This document shows, one piece after another, positions 1 to 7,413 of a DNA stretch of 13,754 nucleotides. Under the pieces are notes generated by a model. That model was given only the letters and a program-made list of their open reading frames with translations. It was not told where the DNA came from and did not search any database. Made by a program: the position numbers and the translations under genes. The stretch covers positions 1 to 13,754 of the forward strand of contig CAZFKU010000037.1 in assembly GCA_964518835.1 (NCBI GenBank), in the 5' to 3' direction. The first letter of the stretch is position 1. Every line of letters begins with the position of its first letter. The stretch comes from AB-629-J13 sp964518835 (GTDB lineage Bacteria; Fidelibacterota; Marinisomatia; Marinisomatales; AB-629-J13).

Positions 1-284
1 ACTTCAATGTCCCCTGTTTTTAAATTTGGATTTGCGGATTGTCTTTCAGCCACTTCTCCTTTTATACTGAGAACATCTTCCATGGATAATTTCTTTGCAG
101 TATCAAAATCTCCCTTGTACAAATCAGAATTGATAAGAATTTGTGTTTTACCGTACCGATCCCTTAAATCCACAAAAATAACCTGACCGTGAAGGCGGAC
201 AGTGTTCACCCATCCATTCAGGATCACTTCTTCACCAATGTGGGATGTGCGGAGTTCTCCGCAGGTGTGTGTTCGTTTCATCAT
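1..284 (-). CDS. aspS: Aspartyl-tRNA synthetase, N-terminal part (gene runs off left edge)
   Basis: This is the first ~95 codons of a class II aminoacyl-tRNA synthetase that charges tRNA with aspartate in the cytoplasm. The visible part is the N-terminal OB-fold that binds the tRNA anticodon. It contains the family landmarks CGELR (residues 7-11), NGWV (22-25), the IFVDLRDR strand (34-41) and the NPNLKTGDIEV segment at the window edge. The catalytic domain lies outside the window. Two tandem in-frame ATG codons (284 and 281) can start it. The second gives MKRTHTCGELR, which matches the usual AspRS start. I see no clear Shine-Dalgarno sequence. His31 (numbered from the ATG at 281) occupies the position where Leu is typical of discriminating and His of non-discriminating AspRS, which suggests relaxed tRNA-Asn recognition (inference). 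The gene starts only about 15 nt after the atp operon terminator. Confidence 0.95.
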   Translation of the reverse strand, partial: MMKRTHTCGELRTSHIGEEVILNGWVNTVRLHGQVIFVDLRDRYGKTQILINSDLYKGDFDTAKKLSMEDVLSIKGEVAERQSANPNLKTGDIE

Positions 285-298
285 GATGTGGAGTGCAT

Positions 299-328
299 AA
301 AAAAACCGCTGAAAATTACAAGCGGTTT
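299..328 (-). terminator. Intrinsic terminator of the atp operon
   Basis: Read on the minus strand, AAACCGCT (328-321) pairs perfectly with AGCGGTTT (310-303) around a 10-nt loop. The 3' arm runs into a tract of seven T residues (305-299). The stem begins 26 nt after the atpC stop codon. This is a textbook Rho-independent terminator for the long upstream operon. It leaves almost no room for a separate aspS promoter. Confidence 0.88.
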
Positions 329-354
329 GGGAATCAAAACAAAACTTCTGCCAA

Positions 355-753
355 TCATCGTTGGGAAACTTTCAATCTGTTCACAGCCCGTGCAATGGAA
401 ATGTCCATCCTGGATTGGTCTAATGCTCCTGTTTTTTCTTCCTTTCTCATTTTTGCTCTGCTCATAGAATCTTTTGCCCGGTTGGAATCTATTTCATCAG
501 ATCGTTCAACAGTTTCTACCAGAAGCTGGACTTTTTCTTTTGTGATTTCTACAAATCCGCCGCTGGTAGCTAAATAATGATCTTTTTTATTTTGGGTAAC
601 TTTTATCTCTCCAATTCCCAAGGCAATGATTGCGCTCCTATGGTGAGCCATTACTCCGAACGAACCATCCAATCCGGGACAACGGACATATTCCACCATC
701 CCCTCATCCACAAGTTTTGTAGGTGTCACTATTTCCAGAGGAAATTCATTCAT
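355..753 (-). CDS. atpC: ATP synthase F1 subunit epsilon
   Basis: Epsilon belongs to the central stalk of F1. It binds gamma and the c-ring, and its C-terminal helices can inhibit ATP hydrolysis. The 132-residue protein has the expected length. It has an N-terminal beta-sandwich (about residues 1-84, with the conserved stretch around PGLDGSFGVMAHH and the GGFVEI strand) followed by a charged helical hairpin (about 87-130). The usual GxMPGH-like turn reads GVMAHH here, a mild variation. Its ATG overlaps the atpD stop codon as TAATG, a one-base overlap typical of translational coupling, and an AGGG-containing stretch at the end of atpD can serve as ribosome binding site. It is the last gene of the ATP synthase operon and is followed by the terminator at 299-328. 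Confidence 0.97.
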   Translation of the reverse strand: MNEFPLEIVTPTKLVDEGMVEYVRCPGLDGSFGVMAHHRSAIIALGIGEIKVTQNKKDHYLATSGGFVEITKEKVQLLVETVERSDEIDSNRAKDSMSRAKMRKEEKTGALDQSRMDISIARAVNRLKVSQR

Positions 754-2150
754 TAATCATCACCCTTTTTTGCTTTTTCAAATACTTCATCAATGGAACC
801 TACATAAGCAAAATCGTTTTCATGATATTCATCTGCTTCACCGTTCAGTATTGCTTCAAAACCGGAAACCGTGTCTTCTAAAGATACATAACGGCCTTCT
901 GTCCCTGTAAATTGTTCTGCAACAAAGAAAGGTTGACTCATAAACTTTTGCATTTTTCTAGCTCTGGCGACAGTTTTCTTATCATCATCCGATAATTCAT
1001 CCATTCCCAAAATAGCGATGATATCCTGAAGGTCACGATATTTCTGAAGCACAACCTGAACATTCCTTGCCACAGTATAATGTCGTTCTCCGATCACACG
1101 AGGGTCTAAAATTCTGGATGTAGATGCCAACGGATCCACAGCGGGATAAATCCCAAGCTCTGCAATTTTTCTTTCCAAAACTGACGTTGCGTCTAAGTGA
1201 GCAAATGCTGTTGCAGGAGCCGGATCGGTTAAATCATCAGCCGGTACATAAACTGCCTGAACTGATGTGATTGATCCTTTTTTTGTAGATGTAATTCTCT
1301 CCTGTAAATCACCCATTTCCGTTGACAGTGTAGGTTGATATCCAACAGCGGACGGCATCCGTCCCAGCAAAGCTGAGACTTCCGAACCGGCCTGTGTGAA
1401 TCGGAAAATATTATCAATAAATAACAGCACATCCCGACCTTCATCATCACGGAAATATTCCGCCATGGCAAGACCGCTTAATCCCACTCTCAAACGAGCC
1501 CCGGGAGGCTCATTCATTTGACCAAAAACCATTGTGGTTTTATCAATTACTCCCGATTCACTCATCTCATTATATAAATCATTTCCTTCCCGTGTCCGTT
1601 CCCCTACACCGGCGAAAACAGAATATCCACCATGTTCCGTGGCAATATTTCGAATCAATTCCTGGATTAGCACAGTTTTCCCAACTCCAGCTCCACCAAA
1701 CAATCCTGTTTTTCCACCTTTTGTGTAAGGTTCCATTAGATCAACAACTTTGATCCCGGTAATCAATATTTCAGTGGATGTGGATAAATCTTCGTGTCTC
1801 GGAGCAGGAGCATGGATCGGATTTCTTTTTTCAGTGACAACTTCGCCTTTTCCATCAATTACATTTCCCGTAACATCAAAAAGTCTTCCCAGAGTTTCCG
1901 GTCCTACCGGTACAGAAATGGGACTACCTGTATCTTTAACTTTCTGACCTCGCACCAATCCGTCTGTTGAATCCATGGCAACGGTTCTAACCACCCCTTC
2001 GCCCAAATGCTGAGCTGTTTCCAGAATAAGAGTTCCATCACCGTTCCGATTGATTTCCAGCGCATTCATAATTTCCGGGAGAATACCATCCTCAAATGTT
2101 ACATCCACAACTGCACCCATAATTTGAGATATTTTTCCAACAGTGTCCAT
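753..2150 (-). CDS. atpD: ATP synthase F1 subunit beta (catalytic)
   Basis: Beta is the catalytic nucleotide-binding subunit of F1, three copies per complex at the cytoplasmic face. The 465-residue protein is full length. It shows the Walker A P-loop GGAGVGKT (152-159), the GERTREG motif with catalytic Glu184 (183-189), the Walker B strand LLFIDNIFR (242-250), the family signature PAVDPLASTS (336-345) and the DELSDDD loop (384-390) that couples to gamma. No key residue is missing. GAGGAA at 2161-2156 lies 5 nt before the ATG and overlaps the atpG stop, so translation is probably coupled to atpG, which ends 9 nt upstream. In many Bacteroidota atpD and atpC sit apart from the other atp genes, but here the operon is unbroken. 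Confidence 0.99.
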   Translation of the reverse strand: MDTVGKISQIMGAVVDVTFEDGILPEIMNALEINRNGDGTLILETAQHLGEGVVRTVAMDSTDGLVRGQKVKDTGSPISVPVGPETLGRLFDVTGNVIDGKGEVVTEKRNPIHAPAPRHEDLSTSTEILITGIKVVDLMEPYTKGGKTGLFGGAGVGKTVLIQELIRNIATEHGGYSVFAGVGERTREGNDLYNEMSESGVIDKTTMVFGQMNEPPGARLRVGLSGLAMAEYFRDDEGRDVLLFIDNIFRFTQAGSEVSALLGRMPSAVGYQPTLSTEMGDLQERITSTKKGSITSVQAVYVPADDLTDPAPATAFAHLDATSVLERKIAELGIYPAVDPLASTSRILDPRVIGERHYTVARNVQVVLQKYRDLQDIIAILGMDELSDDDKKTVARARKMQKFMSQPFFVAEQFTGTEGRYVSLEDTVSGFEAILNGEADEYHENDFAYVGSIDEVFEKAKKGDD

Positions 2151-2159
2151 TTCAATTCC

Positions 2160-3017
2160 TCATACTTGTTTTAATGCTTCAGCACCGCCTACGATCTCCA
2201 GTATTTCCTTGGTGATGGCAGCCTGCCGGGCTTTATTAAATTCCATTGTTAAATCTTTGATCATTTCTTCTGCATTCTCTGTTGCATTTTCCATAGCAAC
2301 CATTCGGGCAGCTTGCTCACTTGCAAATGATTCCAGTAAATATTTCCAAACTTGAATATTGAGATGTCTCGGTATGAGACTCTTTACTAATTCATTTTTA
2401 TCCGGTTCATAAAGGCGGTCTAATTGAATAGAATCCTCACTTTTAAATTCCAGGGGAAGGAGTTTTTCAGACTCGACATTTTGATTTGCTACGTTCACAA
2501 ATTCATTGTAAACCACATGAATCTCATCCACATGTTGTTCAGTAAAATGACTGATAATTCCTTTGCCTATCCTGATAGCATCCCCATAAGACAATTCGTT
2601 CCAAAAATCTGTATGACTATCCATGATTTTATACTCACGACGCTTGAAATGATCTCTGGCTTTTTTCCCGATGCAAAATAAATCTACATTATTTTTTCCA
2701 ATTACATCGATTTCCTTTTGTGCTGTTTTAAGTATGTTTGTATTGAAAGAACCTGCCAATCCACGGTCAGATGTTACCACAATATAGGCAATCCTTTTCA
2801 CTGGACGAATATTCAGAAGGTCTAAACTCTCCCGGTCAACATCCGGCAGGAGGTGTTGAATGACTTCCGTCAAGCGTTGTGCGTAGGGGCGTGCTTCTTC
2901 CATTCTTTCCTGAGCCCTGCGCATTTTCGCAGCTGCCACCATCTTCATGGCCTTAGTTACTTTTTGTATGCTTTTTACGGATTTAATCCGATTCCGGATG
3001 TCTTTCAGGTTCGCCAT
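2160..3017 (-). CDS. atpG: ATP synthase F1 subunit gamma
   Basis: Gamma is the rotating central shaft of F1 and links the c-ring to catalysis in the alpha/beta hexamer. The 285-residue protein has the conserved N-terminal coiled-coil helix (residues 1-50, with IRNRIKSVKSIQKVTKAMKM) and the C-terminal helix, including the stretch ENATENAEEMI and the terminal signature ITKEILEIVGGAEAL. Between them lies a Rossmann-like middle domain (VTSDRGLAGSFN near 83-94). Length is usual for the family. The gene begins 3 nt after atpA stops. No good Shine-Dalgarno sequence is visible, which fits coupled translation from atpA. Confidence 0.98.
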   Translation of the reverse strand: MANLKDIRNRIKSVKSIQKVTKAMKMVAAAKMRRAQERMEEARPYAQRLTEVIQHLLPDVDRESLDLLNIRPVKRIAYIVVTSDRGLAGSFNTNILKTAQKEIDVIGKNNVDLFCIGKKARDHFKRREYKIMDSHTDFWNELSYGDAIRIGKGIISHFTEQHVDEIHVVYNEFVNVANQNVESEKLLPLEFKSEDSIQLDRLYEPDKNELVKSLIPRHLNIQVWKYLLESFASEQAARMVAMENATENAEEMIKDLTMEFNKARQAAITKEILEIVGGAEALKQV

Positions 3018-3020
3018 GGA

Positions 3021-4547
3021 TTATTTAGCGGTAAATCCTCCCTTAAATGCAAGGATAGCTTCATTCAGTTTGGTTCCTGTATCTTCACTGATCAAACCTT
3101 TTTCCCTGATTGAATTCAGTTCACCCGAGTTATTCGCATCCAGATAATCCAATAAGCCACTTTCAAATTCCTTTATTCGATTTGCAGGAATATCATCCAG
3201 ATGACCTTTTGTCCCGGCAAAAATAATAGCAATTTGTTTTTCAATATCCAAGGGAACATATTGATCCTGTTTCAGGATTTCCACCATCCGTTCACCTCTA
3301 GTCAACTGAGCCTGAGTCGTCTTGTCCAGATCTGAACCAAATTTTGCAAATGCTTCCAATTCACGATACTGAGCCAAATCAAGGCGCAAGGTACCTGCAA
3401 TACTTTTCATGGCTTTGATCTGGGCATTTCCCCCGACACGGGAAACGGATAATCCCACATCTATTGCCGGGCGGACACCTGAATTAAATAAATTTGTTTC
3501 CAGATATATCTGCCCGTCCGTAATAGAAATAACGTTAGTAGGAATGTATGCTGCAACATCACCTTCCTGTGTTTCAATGATCGGTAGGGCTGTTAATGAT
3601 CCGCCACCTAAATCGTCCGCCAATTTTGAAGCTCTTTCCAATAACCTGCTGTGAAGGTAAAACACGTCTCCAGGAAATGCTTCTCGTCCCGGTGGTCGTC
3701 TTAACACCAATGACATTTGCCTGTATGCAACTGCCTGTTTTGATAAATCATCGTAAATGATCAAAGCATGTTTTCCATTATCACGGAAATGTTCTCCCAT
3801 GGCACAACCTGAATAGGGAGCAATGTACTGCATTGGTGCAGGATCGGAAGCATTGGCAGCAACAACAGTGGTGTATTCCATAGCACCGTTTGCTTCAAGT
3901 TCAGTTACAATTTGTGCAACCGTAGATGCTTTCTGTCCGATAGCGACATAAATGCAATAAACCGGTTCGTCCGTTTTGTGGGTAGATTTTTGATTGATAA
4001 TGGTATCCACAGCGATAGCAGTTTTACCTGTTTGCCTGTCACCAATAATCAACTCACGTTGCCCCCGTCCAATTGGGATCATCGAATCTATGGCTTTTAT
4101 GCCGGTTTGGAGCGGTTGTTTTACTGGCTGTCTTGCCATTACACCTAATGCTTTACGTTCAATGGGAAGTGAATCTTTTGTGTCAATGGGACCTTTTCCA
4201 TCCATGGGATGGCCAAGAGGATTTACTACTCTGCCCAGCATTCCCTCGCCCACGGGAACCTCAACAACCCGTTCTGTCCGTTTAGCAAGATCGCCCTCCT
4301 TTACTTTGCGACTTTCACCAAAAAGGACTAAACCAACGTTGTCATCTTCCAGATTCAGTGCCATGCCAAATACACCATTTGGCAATTCTACCAATTCGGA
4401 ACTCATGACATTTTCCAACCCGCTGACTCGGGCAACACCGTCACCGATTTCGATGACCTCACCCACTTCTGATACATCCACCGAAACACTAAATGCCTCG
4501 ATCTGCTGGCGTAATAATTCGCTTATATTTTCAGTCTTTATGTCCAT
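3021..4547 (-). CDS. atpA: ATP synthase F1 subunit alpha
   Basis: Alpha is the regulatory, non-catalytic nucleotide-binding subunit that alternates with beta in the F1 hexamer. The 508-residue protein is complete. Its N-terminal beta-barrel (about 25-95) includes the GDGVARVSGL stretch. The P-loop is GDRQTGKT (169-176), the Walker B region is ALIIYDDLSK (261-270), and the arginine-finger segment SVSRVGGNAQ places Arg370 at the position of E. coli Arg376. The C-terminal helical domain is intact. An AAGGA ribosome binding site (4558-4554) lies 6 nt before the ATG. The gene sits 15 nt after atpH, in the standard F-H-A-G-D-C order. Confidence 0.99.
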   Translation of the reverse strand: MDIKTENISELLRQQIEAFSVSVDVSEVGEVIEIGDGVARVSGLENVMSSELVELPNGVFGMALNLEDDNVGLVLFGESRKVKEGDLAKRTERVVEVPVGEGMLGRVVNPLGHPMDGKGPIDTKDSLPIERKALGVMARQPVKQPLQTGIKAIDSMIPIGRGQRELIIGDRQTGKTAIAVDTIINQKSTHKTDEPVYCIYVAIGQKASTVAQIVTELEANGAMEYTTVVAANASDPAPMQYIAPYSGCAMGEHFRDNGKHALIIYDDLSKQAVAYRQMSLVLRRPPGREAFPGDVFYLHSRLLERASKLADDLGGGSLTALPIIETQEGDVAAYIPTNVISITDGQIYLETNLFNSGVRPAIDVGLSVSRVGGNAQIKAMKSIAGTLRLDLAQYRELEAFAKFGSDLDKTTQAQLTRGERMVEILKQDQYVPLDIEKQIAIIFAGTKGHLDDIPANRIKEFESGLLDYLDANNSGELNSIREKGLISEDTGTKLNEAILAFKGGFTAK

Positions 4548-4562
4548 AATTTTTCCTTGATA

Positions 4563-5102
4563 TTAGGATTGCAGTATATTTTCTTTGAGACGCTTCATTT
4601 TTCCCTGTACAGTAGCGTCTAAATATGTATTACCTATTCTCATTTTTATTCCTCCTAAAAGAGACGGATCCACATTCACATGAAGATCAGCTGAAATTGT
4701 TAAATTGGATTCTATTCCCTCCCGGAGCTGGTACACTTCAGAATTGTCCATTTTGTGCGATACCTCTGCATCAACCGATACAATTCTGTACACTTTTTTA
4801 TATTCGATCTCATAGATTTTTTGCATATATGAAATGTGGTTTGTGATGTTTTTCTCAACCAAAATTTGAATAAATTCCATGACCAGAGGATGACACAAAT
4901 CCTGTAATGTACCGGAAAGGATGTTCGTTTTTTCTTCTTGGGTGATCCGTTTGGATAAAACGAGTGACCTGAACTGTGCATCCTGCTTCCAAAAAGAAAC
5001 CACTAATTTCAATGAAGTTAATACTTCTTTTGCATTGTTCCCTTTCTGGGCAGCCTTGAAAAGGACAAGTGGATATTTTTTCAAATGAGTATCAGGCTTC
5101 AT
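4563..5102 (-). CDS. atpH: ATP synthase F1 subunit delta
   Basis: Delta (OSCP homologue) is the clamp that fixes the peripheral stalk, two b subunits, to the top of F1. The 179-residue protein has the expected length. Its N-terminal domain is helical (about 5-105). Its C-terminal part carries the family hallmark around VDPSLLGGIKMRIGNTYLD (145-163), followed by the basic end GKMKRLKENI. Overall sequence conservation is low, as is normal for this subunit, and the operon position makes the call secure. Its start lies inside the end of atpF, an 11-nt overlap. There is no evident Shine-Dalgarno sequence before the ATG, so coupled translation is likely. Confidence 0.96.
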   Translation of the reverse strand: MKPDTHLKKYPLVLFKAAQKGNNAKEVLTSLKLVVSFWKQDAQFRSLVLSKRITQEEKTNILSGTLQDLCHPLVMEFIQILVEKNITNHISYMQKIYEIEYKKVYRIVSVDAEVSHKMDNSEVYQLREGIESNLTISADLHVNVDPSLLGGIKMRIGNTYLDATVQGKMKRLKENILQS

Positions 5103-5595
5103 ATTTTGTCACATGATCAAGTGATTCATCAATTAAGGCTTGATTATCTTCACGGGAGATATTCTTATTTATCAGTTTTTCAGCTACGGATAAAGAAAGA
5201 TCAACTACTTCACTTTTTATTTCCGCAATGGCTTTGTCTTTTTCAATCTGAATCTGTTTCTCCGCTTCAGTTAAAATAGACTTTGCCTGATCTTTCGCTG
5301 CATTCAGGGTTTCATCCTTCAGTTTTGATGCTGCTGCTTTTCCTTCAGTAAGGATAGTCTGTGCTTCCGAACGGGCTTTATTCACAATTTCCTCACCCTC
5401 TGCATTCAAACGAGCTAATTCTGTCTGTGCTTTTTCAGCATCATCCAGAGAAGAACGGATAAGTTCCTCCCTGTCTTTCAGCATTTTCAGCAGGGGATTC
5501 CATGCAAATTTTGCCAACACACCCAGCAAAACCAAAAATGTAAGGATGGTCCAGACAAACAGTCCCGGATCGAGTTGAACTAAAGGGTTGTTCAT
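5092..5595 (-). CDS. atpF: ATP synthase F0 subunit b
   Basis: Subunit b forms the peripheral stalk that holds F1 still against the rotating ring. The 167-residue protein has one N-terminal membrane helix (about 11-29, PGLFVWTILTFLVLLGVLA) followed by the conserved AWNPLLKMLKDRE entry into a long, charged, alanine- and glutamate-rich amphipathic helix to the end. This is the usual architecture and length. Only one b-type gene is present between atpE and atpH, so the stalk is probably a b2 homodimer rather than a b/b' heterodimer. The gene begins 7 nt after atpE, with a weak AGGT-type ribosome binding site, and overlaps atpH by 11 nt. Confidence 0.97.
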   Translation of the reverse strand: MNNPLVQLDPGLFVWTILTFLVLLGVLAKFAWNPLLKMLKDREELIRSSLDDAEKAQTELARLNAEGEEIVNKARSEAQTILTEGKAAASKLKDETLNAAKDQAKSILTEAEKQIQIEKDKAIAEIKSEVVDLSLSVAEKLINKNISREDNQALIDESLDHVTKYEA

Positions 5596-5602
5596 AGTTA
5601 AC

Positions 5603-5827
5603 CTATTTCATCAATACTATTAAAAGTGCAAAGACCTCACCTAAAATAGCAACCCCTTCCAATAGGAATAAGGGTAAATTGACAGCACCGGTGATCTTAT
5701 CCGATGCTTCCGGTTGACGGGCAATACCTTCTGCGGCAGCAGATGCTAATCGCCCAATGCCAATTCCTGCTCCAATTACAATGAGTCCCAGACCCAAACC
5801 AACTCCAAATAAATGAAGATTTTCCAT
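5603..5827 (-). CDS. atpE: ATP synthase F0 subunit c
   Basis: Subunit c forms the rotating, ion-carrying ring in the membrane. The 74-residue protein is a hairpin of two membrane helices (about 6-32 and 47-72). TM1 is glycine-rich (GAGIGIG, 19-25), and the cytoplasmic loop has the conserved ARQP (36-39). Counting from ARQP, Glu57 aligns with the essential Asp61 of E. coli and Glu65 of Ilyobacter. The residues that hold sodium in Na+ rings (Gln in TM1, Ser/Thr after the Glu) are Ile24, Gly58 and Val59 here, so this ring should carry protons (inference). Oddity: a second glutamate, Glu64, sits seven residues further along TM2, where relatives I recall have a hydrophobic residue. A strong ribosome binding site precedes the gene. 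Confidence 0.98.
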   Translation of the reverse strand: MENLHLFGVGLGLGLIVIGAGIGIGRLASAAAEGIARQPEASDKITGAVNLPLFLLEGVAILGEVFALLIVLMK

Positions 5828-5836
5828 CGTTTATTT

Positions 5837-5842
5837 CTCCTT
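5837..5842 (-). promoter_or_regulatory. Strong ribosome binding site of atpE
   Basis: AAGGAG lies 9 nt before the atpE ATG. Most other genes in this operon have weak or no Shine-Dalgarno sequence (atpB, atpH, atpG, atpZ). A strong site here fits the need for many copies of c per complex. It is a sequence match, with no expression data behind it. Confidence 0.75.
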
Positions 5843-5851
5843 AAGGTTTAT

Positions 5852-6781
5852 TTAATGATGAACATTGATTGCCATTCCAATAAAAACAGCTGACAATAAT
5901 GTGAAAACATAAGCTTGTACCAAGACAACAATTATTTCCAGTCCTGAAATGGCAGCAGCCATTGGAACAGAAAAAAATGCCAGCCCGATTCCGGTTGCTG
6001 AACTGTGAAACATTTCTGCAAAAATTGCCATGAATGATAAAATGGCTAATATTGCAATGTGTCCGCCAGTCATATTTGCAGCCAAACGCATGGTCAATGC
6101 AAAGGGCTTCACAAACATTCCTATTATTTCAATGGGAATGAGAATGATATAAACCGGAATAGCAAGTCCTTTTGGTACCAAATTTTTCCAATGAGTTATA
6201 AATCCGTGGGCTTTTGACCCGGCAACAATGATGGCAAAAAAAGTAAGCGTTGCCAAACCGGCAGTAACGTTAAAATTTCCGGTTACGGTTGCCCCACCGT
6301 GTAAAAGTTGATTTGCAAAATAGTGGTCATCTCCCTTTGGAATATCCAGTAAAAATCTACTCGTAGCACCTAAAATATCAAATATAGGAATTAATCCGAT
6401 TCCATTTGCAAACAGGATAAAGAAAAAAAATGTGAGGATCATGGGTGCCCATGTATCTGCAAATTTGGAACCCACATTTGGTTTTACAATAGAATCACGA
6501 ATAAAAGCTACGATTGCCTCAATGGCATTCATCCAACCGGAAGGAATGGGTTTTTCTTTTTTCAAATATTTCCGAACGGGAACAATAATAGAAATGGAAA
6601 GAAGTGAAGCAACAATCCATAACATAAGAACATGCTTTGTTACGGAAATATCAATCCCAAAAATGGAAGGAAGATGAATCAAGGGATGCTCCAAAGAACT
6701 ATTGGACACATGATGAATAATATTATCTCCTACCTGATCTAATACAGTCCCGGAAGATTGTCCGGACTCAGAAGCACTCAT
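5852..6781 (-). CDS. atpB: ATP synthase F0 subunit a
   Basis: Subunit a forms the two proton half-channels against the c-ring. The 309-residue protein has a polar N-terminal tail (about 1-45) and several membrane helices. The essential arginine is Arg232 in the segment FALTMRLAANMTGGH, equivalent to E. coli Arg210. His241 stands where E. coli has Glu219, and Glu282 where E. coli has His245, so the His/Glu pair is exchanged as in mitochondria and many other bacteria. A soluble loop (about 140-170) between membrane segments is longer than in E. coli. It starts 14 nt after atpI and ends 24 nt before atpE. I see no good Shine-Dalgarno sequence at the ATG, and a slightly different start cannot be excluded. 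Confidence 0.97.
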   Translation of the reverse strand: MSASESGQSSGTVLDQVGDNIIHHVSNSSLEHPLIHLPSIFGIDISVTKHVLMLWIVASLLSISIIVPVRKYLKKEKPIPSGWMNAIEAIVAFIRDSIVKPNVGSKFADTWAPMILTFFFFILFANGIGLIPIFDILGATSRFLLDIPKGDDHYFANQLLHGGATVTGNFNVTAGLATLTFFAIIVAGSKAHGFITHWKNLVPKGLAIPVYIILIPIEIIGMFVKPFALTMRLAANMTGGHIAILAILSFMAIFAEMFHSSATGIGLAFFSVPMAAAISGLEIIVVLVQAYVFTLLSAVFIGMAINVHH

Positions 6782-6795
6782 TTATATTGTAATTT

Positions 6796-7152
6796 TTATC
6801 TAAAGGTAATCTTAAAAAATATAGCCTCACTAATGTGAAGCACTACAAAACAGAAAACAAAACTAAGAATAAAATGTATATTTGAAAAAGAATAAAAATT
6901 GAATAAAATGATAAAAATCATTCCGTACATTAGCATTTTGATAAAAAATGAAATCAAAAAAAATTGAGTGAGTGATTTCGGTTGGTTTTTATGAATCCAA
7001 TTGCCAATTGAAACCACAATAATTCCTATGCTTAAAGGTATGGCAATCCCTAAAATGTATTCCAATACAAATTCACCGTCAAATAGTACACAAACCCCGT
7101 AAATACCAAATGCAGCTAAAATCATAAACACGATAAACCTCCACAACACCAT
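6796..7152 (-). CDS. atpI: Four-helix membrane protein, AtpI-like (ATP synthase subunit I family)
   Basis: This is a 118-residue, very hydrophobic protein with four predicted membrane helices (about 5-24, 30-50, 63-86 and 92-113), ending in KITFR. A lysine (Lys72) lies inside the third helix, as basic residues do in AtpI-type proteins. AtpI helps c-ring assembly or ion supply in other bacteria. Sequence conservation in this family is very low, so the call rests mainly on size, topology and its place between atpZ and atpB. Its ATG follows the atpZ stop directly (TGAATG), and GGAG lies 7 nt upstream, inside the end of atpZ. A GTG two codons downstream of the ATG would be an alternative start. 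Confidence 0.75.
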   Translation of the reverse strand: MVLWRFIVFMILAAFGIYGVCVLFDGEFVLEYILGIAIPLSIGIIVVSIGNWIHKNQPKSLTQFFLISFFIKMLMYGMIFIILFNFYSFSNIHFILSFVFCFVVLHISEAIFFKITFR

Positions 7153-7395
7153 TCACTTTCTCCATATTACTTTGCTTAATTCATAAAACCCAGAGCCGAG
7201 CCCAATAAGAAGTCCGGTAATCATTAACCAGGGTGTTGTATCAAGCCATTTGTCAAGAAAATATCCAAATAAAATAAATAGAATTACAGCGCCAACTAGT
7301 CCATAGGATGCTGCAGCTATGGGACCAGAATCTCTTATTATTTTCTGGAAATAATCTATTGAGCGGTTAAAAGAAGACTCCTTTTGTTTCGTCAT
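7153..7395 (-). CDS. atpZ: AtpZ/AtpI family small membrane protein
   Basis: This 80-residue protein is of the 'ATPase gene 1' type found at the head of many atp operons. The N-terminus is short, charged and cytoplasmic (1-24). Two membrane helices follow (about 26-46 and 56-73). Between them is the family hallmark GYFLDKWLDTTPWL (44-57), and then GLLIGLGSGFYELSK (61-75). In other species AtpZ works with AtpI, and roles in Mg2+/Ca2+ transport or c-ring assembly have been proposed. It starts 18 nt after the bactofilin gene and abuts atpI without a gap. No clear Shine-Dalgarno sequence is visible. The family assignment is secure, while the exact function is not settled even for better studied homologues. 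Confidence 0.88.
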   Translation of the reverse strand: MTKQKESSFNRSIDYFQKIIRDSGPIAAASYGLVGAVILFILFGYFLDKWLDTTPWLMITGLLIGLGSGFYELSKVIWRK

Positions 7396-7413
7396 AAAGT
7401 TACATTTTTGGTT

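Noticed and set aside
73..89. A 17-nt identical sequence shared, in inverted orientation, between aspS (73-89) and secD (13562-13578)
   Set aside because: Both copies encode the same peptide L-S-M-E-D-V in unrelated conserved proteins. There is no extension beyond 17 nt and no third copy, so chance plus codon use explains it.
3994..4560. Open frame of 188 codons on the plus strand opposite the start of atpA
   Set aside because: It is the complement of strongly conserved atpA codons. It has no ribosome binding site and its translation has no recognisable domain.
5603..5827. Sodium-specific c-ring
   Set aside because: The Gln in TM1 and the Ser/Thr after the carboxylate, which form the Na+ site in Ilyobacter-type rings, are Ile24, Gly58 and Val59 here.
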